From Mycteria americana (lineage: Eukaryota; Chordata; Aves; Ciconiiformes; Ciconiidae): DNA of 64,000 bases. The position numbers and the translations under genes are program-made. Shown one piece after another: positions 31,001 through 40,560 of the stretch (positions are counted from its first letter, which is position 1; each line of letters begins with the position of its first letter). A model generated the notes under the pieces. It was not told where the DNA came from and searched no databases. It worked only from the letters and a program-made list of their open reading frames with translations. The stretch lies in assembly GCF_035582795.1 (NCBI RefSeq), contig NC_134366.1:11562161-11626160 (forward strand), written 5' to 3'.

Positions 31001-34000
31001 TTATACAGGAACGCTCCTCTTCCAAAGGTTATTTATATAACAGGAGTTCCATTTCAAAATTTGTATGTTTTAGCCATTCGCTGCACAGAATTTTAATACT
31101 AGCTATTTAGCTGACAGGCATCTGAATGACTTAAAAAGTCTCACCACCTCCCACAAAACACCTCTCTAAAGATAGCCATCTTTTTTTTTTTTTTTTGCTA
31201 GTACACTTAATAGTTAAGCAAATACTGGTATTTTATGAAGAAAAGGTTTCTTACCATTTGTAAGCCACAACTGGAGACTGAAAGCTAATTTAAATGACAG
31301 CTTAAAACAAAAACAAAAATCAGAGAATAGTTCAGGTTGGAAGGAACCTCTGGAGCTCATCTGATCCAATCACACACTAATAACAGGGCCAACTTCTAAG
31401 TTGGACCAAGTTCTGAGAGTTTGTATGTTTGGTGATTAAGCACCTTAGCAGGTCTGTCGAAATGTTATAAAACAACTTGGATGTGTAACTTGACATTATA
31501 AACTGTTCACATTCAAACTTTGCTTCCCCACAAAGACAACTCAGCAGTGCTATTTGTAACTTCTTTCTAAGAAGGTCCTCTTCATGCAGGCTACTGTTCC
31601 ATTTCACTTAAACCAGAACACAGGCTTCCATAACCTCCTTTTTGTAGGCACTAGCACTTGTGTGACTGCACAGTAAACTAACTCAAGGAACTGATCCAGC
31701 TGAACACTAAACCTGGCAAAAAACTTACAATTAAGTGGCCAAGTAAATTCTAATGCTGGCATAAGAAAGCAGCAGGAAAATGCAACTGGATGCAGAACAT
31801 CCTTTTTGTCAGGACTGCACATTTTGAAAATGCAGAATCATTTTCTTTAACTACTAAACCCCCTGATTCTCTCTGCAATAAGCATATTTGAATGCAGAGA
31901 AAAGCCTACAAAGCCTACAAAGAAAATTTAGGGATGCTATTTATACATCTGCTCATGAATAAGGAACCGTTAGTAGGAAGAAGCTTTAAAATTCTCACTG
32001 CTCCTCTAACTTTTAACAGTATCACAGGAAGCAGATAGAGAGAACAAAACAAAACAGAAGAGGCTGCACCATTTAAACTGCGAAGAAAATAAGAACTCCA
32101 TCAGTCTAACAAAGACTGGTCCATGAAGCTTGGTAGAAGCTATTGGGAATAAAAAAACTAGAAGTAGGTTGGGGATGGGGATCAAATGACTGCAAGAAGG
32201 CTGAGGAGCACCTCTCTTCCTCCCTCTCCTGGGCACCATGCCAATGGGATTCAAGAGGAGATGGGACACAGCTCCTCACCTGAACCCTGACATAAAGACG
32301 CAGACTATACAGGACTATGTTAAGGAACAAGGGATCAAAACAAAGTATCTTGAGAAGCTGAGGTAAATGGAATGGACTTAGCAAAGCCAGCGTACTTGTT
32401 GAACACATGCCCCCAAAGTCAGGAAAGGATTCAGGATTCTCAAACCTCACTTTTGTAATGAAACTTCCTTATAAAGCAAGTTTAATCTGGACTAAACAGA
32501 GGAGAAACCTACTATTGCTATCAGTTAGTCCATTAGTTGACGTGGCAAGTTTGTATAACCTCACTTTCCAAGCATGACAATGATCCATTTTGTGACTTAT
32601 TATTTGATTGCCAGCTAAGAAAAGTCACAAAACTTACATTAAAAACATAATAAAACAGCTGTGAAATCAAAACACAGAGAAAATGGCAAGTGCCAGAAAG
32701 AAAACAAATTTAAATTGGTTCTTTATTTTAAAAAAAATACATACACATCTTCAATTACACTATCATCTTTTTCTACTTGCTCCAACAGAACTCTAGTCTC
32801 ACCCAGTGAGAAGTCAAGACTGCCTCAAGAAAGGTATTAAGACTGTCTAAGAAATGCAAGTGCTGTCCAGATCCTCTCTTTCTTTTGCTGCAAAATGAGA
32901 AAAGCATTTAGCGCATGGCAGATGGGACTGAAGAAGGGTCCTCCGTCTGTTCATGCCATCTTGGACAACTACAAACTCTGTCACACAAATCAAGCTGGCA
33001 ACTGGCTTCCACCATTTCACACATGGTCACTTTTAGCAAACTCTTGATTTGATTCGTCCCTCTTATTCGTCATCCAACATTTTTTTTCTGAACTTTACAG
33101 AACTCTCTCCTCATTCAACTGAAACAAATCTTACCCAGAAATATCGAAGTGCCATATGGGCCAAAGTTATACAAATGATAAAATGCCAGACCTCCCTAAA
33201 TAGTTCAGTTTCATAATTTACTTAATTCAAACAGTTGTTTAAAATAAAAACACTCTCCCCTCTTCTTATCAAAATAGTTTCCCCACTGTTGTTATTCACA
33301 TACAATTCCATGTTGAATACTCCATCTCTGTATATCCTTTATTTTCATTAAGTGTTCACAAACACCAGCCAAAGATAAAGATTTAATTTTCTTCTTTGAA
33401 GTGGTGCAGTGTTTCCCCCAAATATGCAAAAGCAGCTCTACATATACTACATTTGAAATTCTGCTGGCCTGTCAAGCTTGGTACATAAAACTTAGAAGCT
33501 GGCACCTGCTAGGCCACAGAAAAGCTCCAGAGCTGCTGGTGGGGTGTACATTCTAAACTTCCTTAGGAAAGGGTAGTATCAGATTTAATTTATATTGTCC
33601 AACAATAAGGAAAAACAAAGAGAAAGACGAGACTTCACAGGTCAAAAACCTCTGTATCTAAACTACCAGTGTCTCATACAAAATCTCTTATTTCTGTAAT
33701 CCTTTCAGATGAATCATACTTTTTTATTGATTCCCTTGTATCTACATGCCGAAACACACCAAATCAATGGCATAGGTTAATTTATAATCATTAACTGCTG
33801 CTTTCAGAATCTGATATACTACTATAAGGCTCTGACAAACTGGTTTCAGACACTACAGAGGCTATTTAAAAATTAGCATTCTTTTAAAACTTCATATTTT
33901 AAAATAAGTTTTAAAAACAGCTTCCACAAACCCACTCCTCAGATACAGTACAGGCATATGGTCAGCACAAAATTGTTGCAAAGCTCAAAAGAAGTTATGC

Positions 34001-37000
34001 TAAAGGCAATTTCAGCAATTGGAGAACCCTTCCAGTGCTATAATTAGTGACGATTTGATAAATGGGAGATAAATAATTTGATTTATATTACAGTTTAAGT
34101 CAAAGTTTTTTATCTTACCAGAAACAAAACACTGCCTCTTCTTTCATTTTAAAAAACAAGAACAAGACACCAAAGAATTGTTTTGAATACTTAAAATTTC
34201 TAGAACAGGCTTTCATTACTAAAAACTACAATGAAAATGTTTTGACAATAACCCTGATTCATCTTCCTATTTCCCAACAGGCTCTCACGTGCAAAAAAAA
34301 AAAAAAATAATCTTAGAATGCATATCCAACCACACTCTGTGATGTGCCAACAATCTCAAAAAGCAGTAGTAATTTAAAGTGAGAAGAATCTTGTAGAAGG
34401 GGCAGAAAAGGTCGACTGATAGTCTAGACTTATTTTTCTTTCATAAAACCTCAGTCTTTACTGACAAGATCTTTATGACTCACACGTTTTCAAATATGGC
34501 TAAAGCTGGGCCAGCCCTTATATGCAAAACTATTTAGGCATGGAAACAACACTAGCAGACTAAAATGAAAATTAAAAAAAAAAACCAACAAACTAAAAAG
34601 ACGTGTACACATCTTCCTTACTTATTCAGACAAATGGCACATTTAAAGAACACATTTGCAGTAGTCCCAAAAGTCAGTAATAACTGTTATGTAATACCAA
34701 TTGGTTATATGAAAAAGGAATGTATTATACACATATATTTAGAAGGCCTGTGGCACCCAAAAACAGTTCAAGAAGCATACTAATACTTTCAGGTTAATAT
34801 TTTTCTTTAGTATTTTCATATCATGGTCATAAACATCAGTTCATCACGTGGCCTTCTACCATAAAAATTCTGGAAAAGGATCTTTGCATATGAATCACAT
34901 AGTGACACTTACCACATTCCTATGCGAGAGACTGTGTTGTGTGACAGACATCATCTCAGAATAGTTTTAACACACTAAATTTGAAAACTTTGAGAAACAG
35001 GAAGATATGATCAATTGTCCAACATAAATGCCTTTTTTTTCCTCTGGTTCTCCATTCCTAAAACCATTCCTAAAATCATTCACATGTCTCTTAACTATGG
35101 AGTACTCTTAGAAAGTCACCCAAGTTACCTTCTTAACTACAAGAAGTAATACTGCACCAAACTTCTTCCTGGAAAAGAAAAAAAAAAAACCCAACCCCCA
35201 AAAAAAACACAAACCACAAAAAAAAAGTCACACAACCCACAATACACATATGTAAGTACACATATACAATGAGGCACCTAGAACAGAAGACAGTTTTGAA
35301 AAAGAAAATAATCAGGTAGAAGAAGGACGTGGACTTCAGTTGTTAAGTACTCACAAGTTATTATTCTATTCTTACTCACACCCCTTCACACTTTCCAGAT
35401 GCAGGCTGGCAGCCTAGAGTATATGGCCATCTGCAGTACTAACCATGTAAACTGATTAGATCCAGCTTAGCATTAAGTAGCCATACATGGAAGTAATTTT
35501 TCTTATAAATCACTCCTCCATAAGTTCAATCTAACATGCTCAACTAACATTTGGAGAAAGGATCAGAAGAATGTGTCACAATGCCTCACAGCCTTCCTTT
35601 TCATATTTTAGTATGTTGTATAAAAACCCACCTACAATTCCTACAGCTACAGTAATAACAGCATTAACTGAAGCTATAATTAGAAGTTAAGAGGAAGATC
35701 TTTTTGTTCTATGGCAATTAAAAACAAACATCGCATTGCAGAAGTCCACTTGTTTATCAGGTTTACTGAGTACATACTTAACACCCAAGAGCAGGGATTC
35801 TTTGGAGATTCCTGTCCTTAACTATCAATCTAAGATCCAGTTAGCAAGTTTCATTCTACATCATCAAGAAATCTTCATATGAAATACACATAAGAGCGTA
35901 ACCACCTCAACCTTCTCTGCAGATGTCACTCAGTACAGGATATGACCCTGCAGTTAGAGCTACCTAACCATCTTTCTTCCACAAACATACTGGGTCTGCC
36001 TTCCTAATATCAGTAAATACCAAAGTCTTTGTTGCTCTAACCACATAATTGGCATATTTGATAGGAAGCTCATGGAAGGGCTTGGGGGGGCAAAAAAAAG
36101 TATGTATGCATATTTTATTCTAACACATGAGACTAAATACAAATAATTTCATAGTTATAAAACACAATTTCCTTTTTCAGACACATGTTCTGAAGTCTGC
36201 TTTTAGTCGGAATGGTTCCTCACCCCTTAAACACTAGCAGTTTATGATACCTTTAAAAAATTGAGAGTCCTGGTTTCCTACCTTCTAAGTAGCGATACTT
36301 AATTTGCCACTTTCTTTATATACGTTTGCATCTTAATGACATTCATTCTAGTATAAAATATATCTAGTGTATAAAAATGTTGCTGAGAAAGGGGAAATGT
36401 CGACTTTATTTAAAGACCATTTTGATCTCCAATCCTCTCTCATTGTAAATTCTGCAGCCTAGTTTTAAATGACTTGGAAAAGCACCCACCTCTGCTCCCT
36501 CCCACCCCATATAATCAGTGACATATTCCAAACACGCAGAAGAGCTATAACTACATGTTAGCAAGTCTATGAGTACAGATCTTATTCTTTTAAGATGGTA
36601 AATGAAATATTTTTTAGCACATACATATTTCTTTTATATAATTCACTGTTGACATTTTAAATAGCATAACTTGCATTCATGTTGAATTAATTCATTTTAC
36701 ATGCACAGTACAGAATATTCCTATTGTATAATCCCCTGCTTATGGAAGAGGTAAATCTAATTTAGGAAATTAATAATTAACATTACGAACTCTAGTGTGA
36801 TAGTACAACAGTATCACTTTCCAGTTGTAACTGAGCATAGTGCCAGCAGAAAAATCTTAATTCATTACTCCTGCAATAACCACTTTCTTAAAAATAAATA
36901 ACTTGATGCACTATTACTGAATACTTAACATGAATTGCTAAAGCAGCAATCAATCCCAAGGAAGGGGCGGGGGGGGGGGGGGGGGGGGGATCACACCTTA

Positions 37001-39921
37001 CATACCCTGCTGGCTCAGCTGAAGTTCTATTCCAATCTAGAGCCCAGAAGGATACCACATGTCAAATAAATGTTTGGGATGTTACATAATTTTAGTTGAA
37101 AAATGGTTTATCACATCTCAGTTTCAGTCCCAAAACAGTAAAAAATTTCCTATATTTAAAACACAGCACTATCCTACTCAAGTAATTTAAAGTTTATTTC
37201 CCTGACCAGAAACCAAGGGAACACAGTCCAGTTTGGAGCTCACATTGAGATGGATAAACTCAATACCTATTAAAGAGATGTCAGGCTCCATATACCATCC
37301 AATAGCTCTTATTTGAAATACGACTGAAATTCATGAATCTCCAAGACAACACACATAAAGCAGAAGGAAGGAGAATAGCAGTTTTCCAAGACACATTACG
37401 GAGGCAGCAAAAAGACTCATATAAAGCTTAATGACTATGACAGCAGACATTGAAGACCACTTTTGATTTAAGTGGGCCTTCAGTTCTCAGAAGACCTCTG
37501 TTTTCCAGATTGCATTTCATCCGGAAGCTACATTTATTTGGAAGGATGATACTTCCAGAATATAGCATATATGTCAGCAGAAAGAAAAGAACCAAGACCT
37601 TTAAAATTTAAGAACATATTAAAGAGGGAAAAAAAACCCAAACAACCACACGAAAAAACCAACAGTGATTTACAATACATCTGCCAACTAATGTATCAGA
37701 AGGTCACACTTCTGGGGAAACCCTCCATATTGATCAGTTGGTTTCTCATAATACCATAGGATATGCAGGTGTTTGCAGCCAGCACTCATTCCTCTGATTT
37801 TTTGCCTCTGACTTCAGTCAAGAGGCCCCTTTCTAAATCTTTAGTTATTTGGACAACTCCACACAGGAATTAATCGCCATTTTATCAAAGGTAACAAACT
37901 GTGACTTAAAATAAATTTACACACAGCAGTAAGCTTGAATATCTACTGTTTAGTTGCAGCAGATAGTTACTATATACAACCCTCCATAACAAATCTAGCT
38001 TCAATTCATTCATTTTAAATGCATCAAATCAGAATGCTTCCATTATATGACTGCATGATTACAGCGGAAAAAACCACAACATAGAGCTAACATAAGAGCT
38101 ATTGACCACATTATTTAACACTCACATCTCAGCTTCAAGCAGTAAAACCACCTCATCTCTTTTAACACTGTCCCCATTTTTACCATGATCTTCCACTAGA
38201 ACTTGGGTAAAAGGGATGAAGAAATAGGAGTAAAAAAGCCTCCCATTTCACACCTACACACTATATTCTCTCCAGATGTCTGGAAGTCCCATAACTTCCT
38301 TAATAGAGCTGGGACAGGTCACATTAGGTACAACAATTTGATCACAAGAAAACAGCTACTTGGATACTTATCATCGCAACACTGCTTGATGCACAGTCAC
38401 TGCAAAGAGTACCTAGCAGAGATGTGGATGGCTATTACTGAGGAGTGGAAATCACACGGAAAGATTTAGCGGAAACCTTCAAGACTTCAGGTATGGGGAC
38501 TAAGAGAGCAGCAAGCTCAGCACAGCAGATCACCGGGGCAGACCAGGACATACGGTGGCCTGGATGAGCACTGACACTGTCGGGTGGCTGGCTGTCAGCT
38601 GTATTTAAAAAACTGTTAATCCTCCAAAGTAAAAATGACAAAGTATTCAACTTGGAAGCTGAGTTTCAGAGAAAAAAAAAATAATAATGGTAGTTCTAAA
38701 GACTTATTAGAAAGTCTGAAACTTTCAAAGGAAGACTCCACTTTCAAAGAAAACCTTTTCAAACCAACCACAACAATGCACAAATAAGACCACCAAAGCC
38801 CCTTTCCCTTAATCCTCCCTGAAACCGGTCAGAAACACCACTTCATTTTTCTGTCACTCCCTATTAAGTAACGCTTTACTGAAAACTATAAAACCATTAA
38901 GATACCGATTCTGTCTGCCTCTAATCTCAACTCTTTAAGAAGAGGTTCCTGCCCAAGTCACAAGATCTGTGCCCCGTGGAGCCCTCACTACATCCAGAAC
39001 GTGTGCGTCACTGGCATCTGCAGGGAAAAAAACCCAAACCCTGAGGTAAAGTTTATTTCTGCGAGGGAAACCCCGGCCATGACAGGTTCAGCGCTGCACG
39101 GCAGCGCCGCGGGGCTGTCACCACACAGCAGACGCGGCCGCGGCTGCCTCAGCTGCCGCGGGTGCTAACGGACCAGGTGGCCGCGCCGTGGCGGGCGGGC
39201 GGGCCGCGGGGACAGGCCACCCCGGCGGAGGGAGGGTCCCTCTGCCTGCCCACGTCCGGCAACGCCGCTCCCGCCGCTGGACGCCAGGTCTCGAAAGAGG
39301 CTGGCAAACCGGGACGAGTAGCCTAGGGGCGCGGGAGATACCATCTCCCCACCCCTTCCCTCCCACCAGGCCGGCTCGGGGGCTCCGGCCTCCGGCCTGT
39401 CGCGAGCCTCTTCCCCCGCAGCCCAGGGAGAAGGGGGCCGCCCCGGGGGTGGGCGTCACGCAGCTCCCGGGGAGGTGACAGGCCCCAGCCCGCCCGGCGG
39501 CTGCGCTGCCCGCCGGGCGCGGGTGCTTCCTCGGAAGCGCCGAAGGGTGTTGGCCACTCACCCACGCAGGCAGATCTGCGGAGGAGACGCTGAGCCGCAC
39601 CGCCTCCTCCTCGTCCTCCAGGAAGGCGAGTGCCCGGCCCAGGCGGGAGGTCTTGCCGCCGCGGTGCCTGCGGATCCAGAAGAGCCCGCACAGGGCGATG
39701 AGGACCCAGCTGAAGCTCAGCCCCAGGTAGCCCAGCACATACACGGGGAAGATCAGCACGAAGCTCCTCGCAAACTGCGACACCAAACCCGTCACGTCCA
39801 CGCTCAGCAGCGGCGGCGGCGGCGGCTCCGGCACCGAGTCCCCAGCCGCCGCCTTCTCCGCGGCGGCGGGATCCGTGCCGGACCCCGCGCCAGGGGACTG
39901 CTTAGCCGCGGCCCCGCTCAT
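1..39921 (-). CDS. ESYT2: ESYT2, extended synaptotagmin 2, 5' part (exons 1-6), partial gene
   Basis: Six minus-strand exons join without a frame break into 259 residues that match vertebrate E-Syt2 as I know it. In order they give an Ala/Pro-rich N-terminus (about 1-40), a hydrophobic membrane hairpin (about 47-84), a cytosolic basic and acidic linker ending in LPAW, and the start of the SMP lipid-transfer domain from about residue 129 (AEWLNK). The last recognised segment is GTMRVILEPLIGDMPL. In the known family the hairpin anchors the protein in the ER, SMP dimers carry glycerolipids, and C2 domains bind plasma-membrane phosphoinositides and calcium. The C2 exons lie outside the window. 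All junctions are GT/AG, in phases 0,0,0,2,0. The divergent neighbour WDR60 supports the assignment over ESYT1 or ESYT3. The 5' untranslated boundary is not defined by sequence. Confidence 0.96.
1026..1115 (-). CDS. ESYT2: ESYT2 exon 6, residues 230-259 (SMP domain)
   Basis: This exon is 90 bases, phase 0 at both ends. It encodes IHGTMRVILEPLIGDMPLIG followed by ALSLFFLRKP. The acceptor CCCCTTCCATAG follows a pyrimidine tract and the donor is CCT|GTAAGT. The segment is the strongest single identifier of the gene, because MRVILEPLIGDMPL is highly conserved in E-Syt SMP domains. The following exon is not in the window, so the gene continues left of base 1. Confidence 0.96.
1116..1958 (-). other. 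ESYT2 intron 5
   Basis: This is an AT-rich intron of 843 bases between exons 5 and 6. The phrase AATTGCATCTAA occurs twice near 1,590-1,620. Nothing else is recognised. Confidence 0.85.
1959..2031 (-). CDS. ESYT2: ESYT2 exon 5, residues 205-229 (SMP domain)
   Basis: This exon is 73 bases. One base completes the Ser codon begun in exon 4, then FVGNCEIDLEIKRYFCRAGV and KSIQ follow. The acceptor is TTTTGTTTTAG. The donor CAG|GTGAAA is weaker than its neighbours. The 5.8-kb intron 4 (2,032-7,867) separates it from exon 4. Confidence 0.95.
2032..7867 (-). other. ESYT2 intron 4
   Basis: This intron is 5.8 kb. It holds scattered short frames without splice support, a brief ATATAT/ACACAC stretch near 3,930-3,960 and several short A runs. 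No gene or recognisable transposon is seen. Confidence 0.8.
7868..7944 (-). CDS. ESYT2: ESYT2 exon 4, residues 180-205 (SMP domain)
   Basis: This exon is 77 bases, entering in phase 0 and leaving two bases (AG) of a Ser codon. It encodes PLRINGVKVYTENVDKRQII followed by LDLQI and the split Ser. The acceptor is TTGTTTCAG and the donor AG|GTAAAC. The peptide is a near-perfect match to the SMP beta-strand region of vertebrate E-Syt2 as I know it. Confidence 0.95.
7945..9807 (-). other. ESYT2 intron 3
   Basis: This intron is 1.9 kb with a 15-G run at 9,048-9,062. No other feature is recognised. Confidence 0.85.
9048..9062 (+). repeat. Poly(G) run of 15
   Basis: There are 15 consecutive G on the plus strand in ESYT2 intron 3. 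Confidence 0.95.
9808..9942 (-). CDS. ESYT2: ESYT2 exon 3, residues 135-179 (SMP domain)
   Basis: This exon is 135 bases, phase 0 at both ends. It encodes TVKQMWPFICQFIEKLFRET, then IEPAVRGANNHLSTFSFTKI and DIGHQ. This is the first helix of the SMP fold, which forms the dimer interface and the start of the lipid-binding groove in the E-Syt2 family. The donor is CAG|GTCAGT and the acceptor is CACCCTAG. The acceptor is preceded, starting 12 bases from the junction, by an uninterrupted run of 25 T on the transcribed strand (9,955-9,979). Confidence 0.95.
9943..10911 (-). other. ESYT2 intron 2
   Basis: This intron is 969 bases. It contains the T25 polypyrimidine tract next to exon 3. Nothing else is recognised. 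Confidence 0.85.
9955..9979 (+). repeat. Poly(A) run of 25, polypyrimidine tract of ESYT2 exon 3
   Basis: On the ESYT2 strand this is an unbroken T25, beginning 12 bases upstream of the exon 3 junction. It therefore serves as the polypyrimidine tract and is also a length-variable homopolymer. Confidence 0.9.
10912..10953 (-). CDS. ESYT2: ESYT2 exon 2, residues 121-134
   Basis: This 42-base exon is too short to be found as a standalone reading frame. It encodes VHFPDTERAEWLNK between the acceptor CTTTTTTTAG and the donor AAG|GTAAGG, in phase 0 at both ends. The peptide continues directly from LPAW of exon 1 and starts the SMP domain at the conserved Glu-Trp-Leu-Asn. It matches the E-Syt2 family sequence. 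Confidence 0.95.
11638..11672 (+). repeat. Compound (AC)n-(AG)n microsatellite
   Basis: About ten AC units are followed, after a short interruption, by an AG run, in ESYT2 intron 1. It is likely polymorphic in length. Confidence 0.85.
13109..13140 (+). repeat. Perfect 16-bp tandem duplication
   Basis: AGTAATGCAAGATATA occurs twice in direct succession (13,109-13,124 and 13,125-13,140) in ESYT2 intron 1. Perfect identity suggests a recent event. Confidence 0.9.
22275..22296 (+). repeat. Poly(T) run of about 22
   Basis: This homopolymer is in ESYT2 intron 1. Similar but shorter A or T runs occur near 19,982, 23,526, 25,335, 31,182 and 44,367. None is accompanied by a recognisable retroposed gene or SINE. 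Confidence 0.9.
31318..31420 (-). mobile_element. CR1 LINE 3' end, truncated
   Basis: The stretch AGAATAGTTCAGGTTGGAAG followed by GAACCTCTGGAGCTCATCTG is the reverse complement of the CR1 3' end ('...gatgatctccagaggtcccttccaacc...'). Similarity fades after 'cagggccaac'. It is a short, 5'-truncated copy in ESYT2 intron 1, transcribed in the same direction as ESYT2. Confidence 0.8.
36969..36989 (+). repeat. Poly(G) run of 21
   Basis: There are 21 consecutive G on the plus strand (poly(C) in the ESYT2 pre-mRNA), in intron 1. It is likely unstable in length and prone to sequencing error. Confidence 0.95.
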
Positions 39922-40560
39922 GCTATCGCAGCGGCGGTTCCTACTACTGCTGCCGCTCCTCCCGCTGCTGCTCCTCCTCCTCCTCGGGCGCTGGCTGCGA
40001 GCGGGCAGGGGGGCAGGGCGGCGGCGGCGCCTCGCATCCTGCGCCCGGCCCCGCTCGCCGCGCACCGACACCAACCGCCCGCTTCCGGGTTCGGGGCGGC
40101 CCGGCCCAAAGCAGCGCCGCCGCCGCGGGGAGGGTGGTGCGGCGGGGGGCGGGTTGTGCCACCGCGGGGAGGCGCCTCGTCCCCGGCCACCGCCGCACCA
40201 ACGCCCTCTCTGCTTTGCCACCTCCCCCCGCCCCGGGCAGCCGGGCGTCCCGCGGCCCTCTCCCCGCTGCCGGGCCCGAGCCGGCGTTACTCTCTCTCAT
40301 CCTTCCCTTCTAGGCCTGCCCTAGGAAGCGCGGGTTCGCCCCGCACGACGGGATCCGGGCCCGGAGGAGATCGTCGCCGTCTCTGGCCGAGCTCTCCTTA
40401 CTGCTGCCGGGACCCCCGTCGCCTCGGACCCCCCGCCCGTCTACGCTTGGGGACAGCCAGCCCAACCACCCGCCTGTAGTGCCACCGGCCATGGCTGCTT
40501 GGCCTCGCAGGAACGAGGAGGGCAACGAGGGGGAAGAGGGGGCCGTAACAAGGAAACGTT
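39060..40560 (-). promoter_or_regulatory. ESYT2: CpG island and likely promoter/5' UTR region of ESYT2
   Basis: This is the densest CpG stretch in the window, flanked on both sides by AT-rich DNA, and it covers ESYT2 exon 1. It holds a GC box (GGGGCGGG at 40,146-40,153) and an ETS-type core (TTCCGG at 40,083-40,088). No TATA box is visible. Long open frames on both strands here are what high GC content produces and are not separate genes. The transcription start is inferred to lie between about 39,950 and 40,500. Confidence 0.75.
39562..39921 (-). CDS. ESYT2: ESYT2 exon 1 (coding part), residues 1-120
   Basis: The frame runs from ATG (A at 39,921) for exactly 120 codons to the donor TGG|GTGAGT. 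It contains an Ala/Gly/Pro-rich start with a PEPPPPPL run encoded by a CGG-type repeat. It is followed by SQFARSFVLIFPVYVLGYLG and SFSWVLIALCGLFW, the two arms of the ER hairpin, then the basic RRHRGGK, then the acidic LEDEEE. This is the only in-frame ATG before an upstream stop at 40,297-40,299, and it has A at -3. The human protein I recall has a longer N-terminus, so a non-AUG start or an upstream exon cannot be ruled out. The exon sits in a strong CpG island. Confidence 0.95.

Larger units (their letters stand above)
10954..39561 (-). other. ESYT2 intron 1, 28.6 kb
   Basis: This is a long AT-rich first intron. It contains one truncated CR1, the AC/AG microsatellite, a 16-bp tandem duplication, homopolymers including G21, and two RFX-half-site-like motifs (17,492 and 28,786). 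The open frames in it are all short and lack splice or family support. Regulatory elements are plausible in a long first intron but cannot be identified from one sequence. Confidence 0.8.

Noticed and set aside
38203..38469. An 88-codon frame just upstream of the CpG island in ESYT2 intron 1
   Set aside because: There is no recognised domain, no splice context, and the length is within chance expectation for intronic sequence.
39118..40221. A 367-codon minus-strand frame taken as one continuous protein
   Set aside because: It includes genuine exon 1 but reads past the GTGAGT donor into intron 1 and begins at GTG. The family sequence continues at the exon at 10,953.
39475..40479. A 334-codon plus-strand open frame across the ESYT2 CpG island
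   Set aside because: It is antisense to the well-supported exon 1, has Arg/Pro/Ala composition typical of GC-rich noncoding frames, and matches no family.
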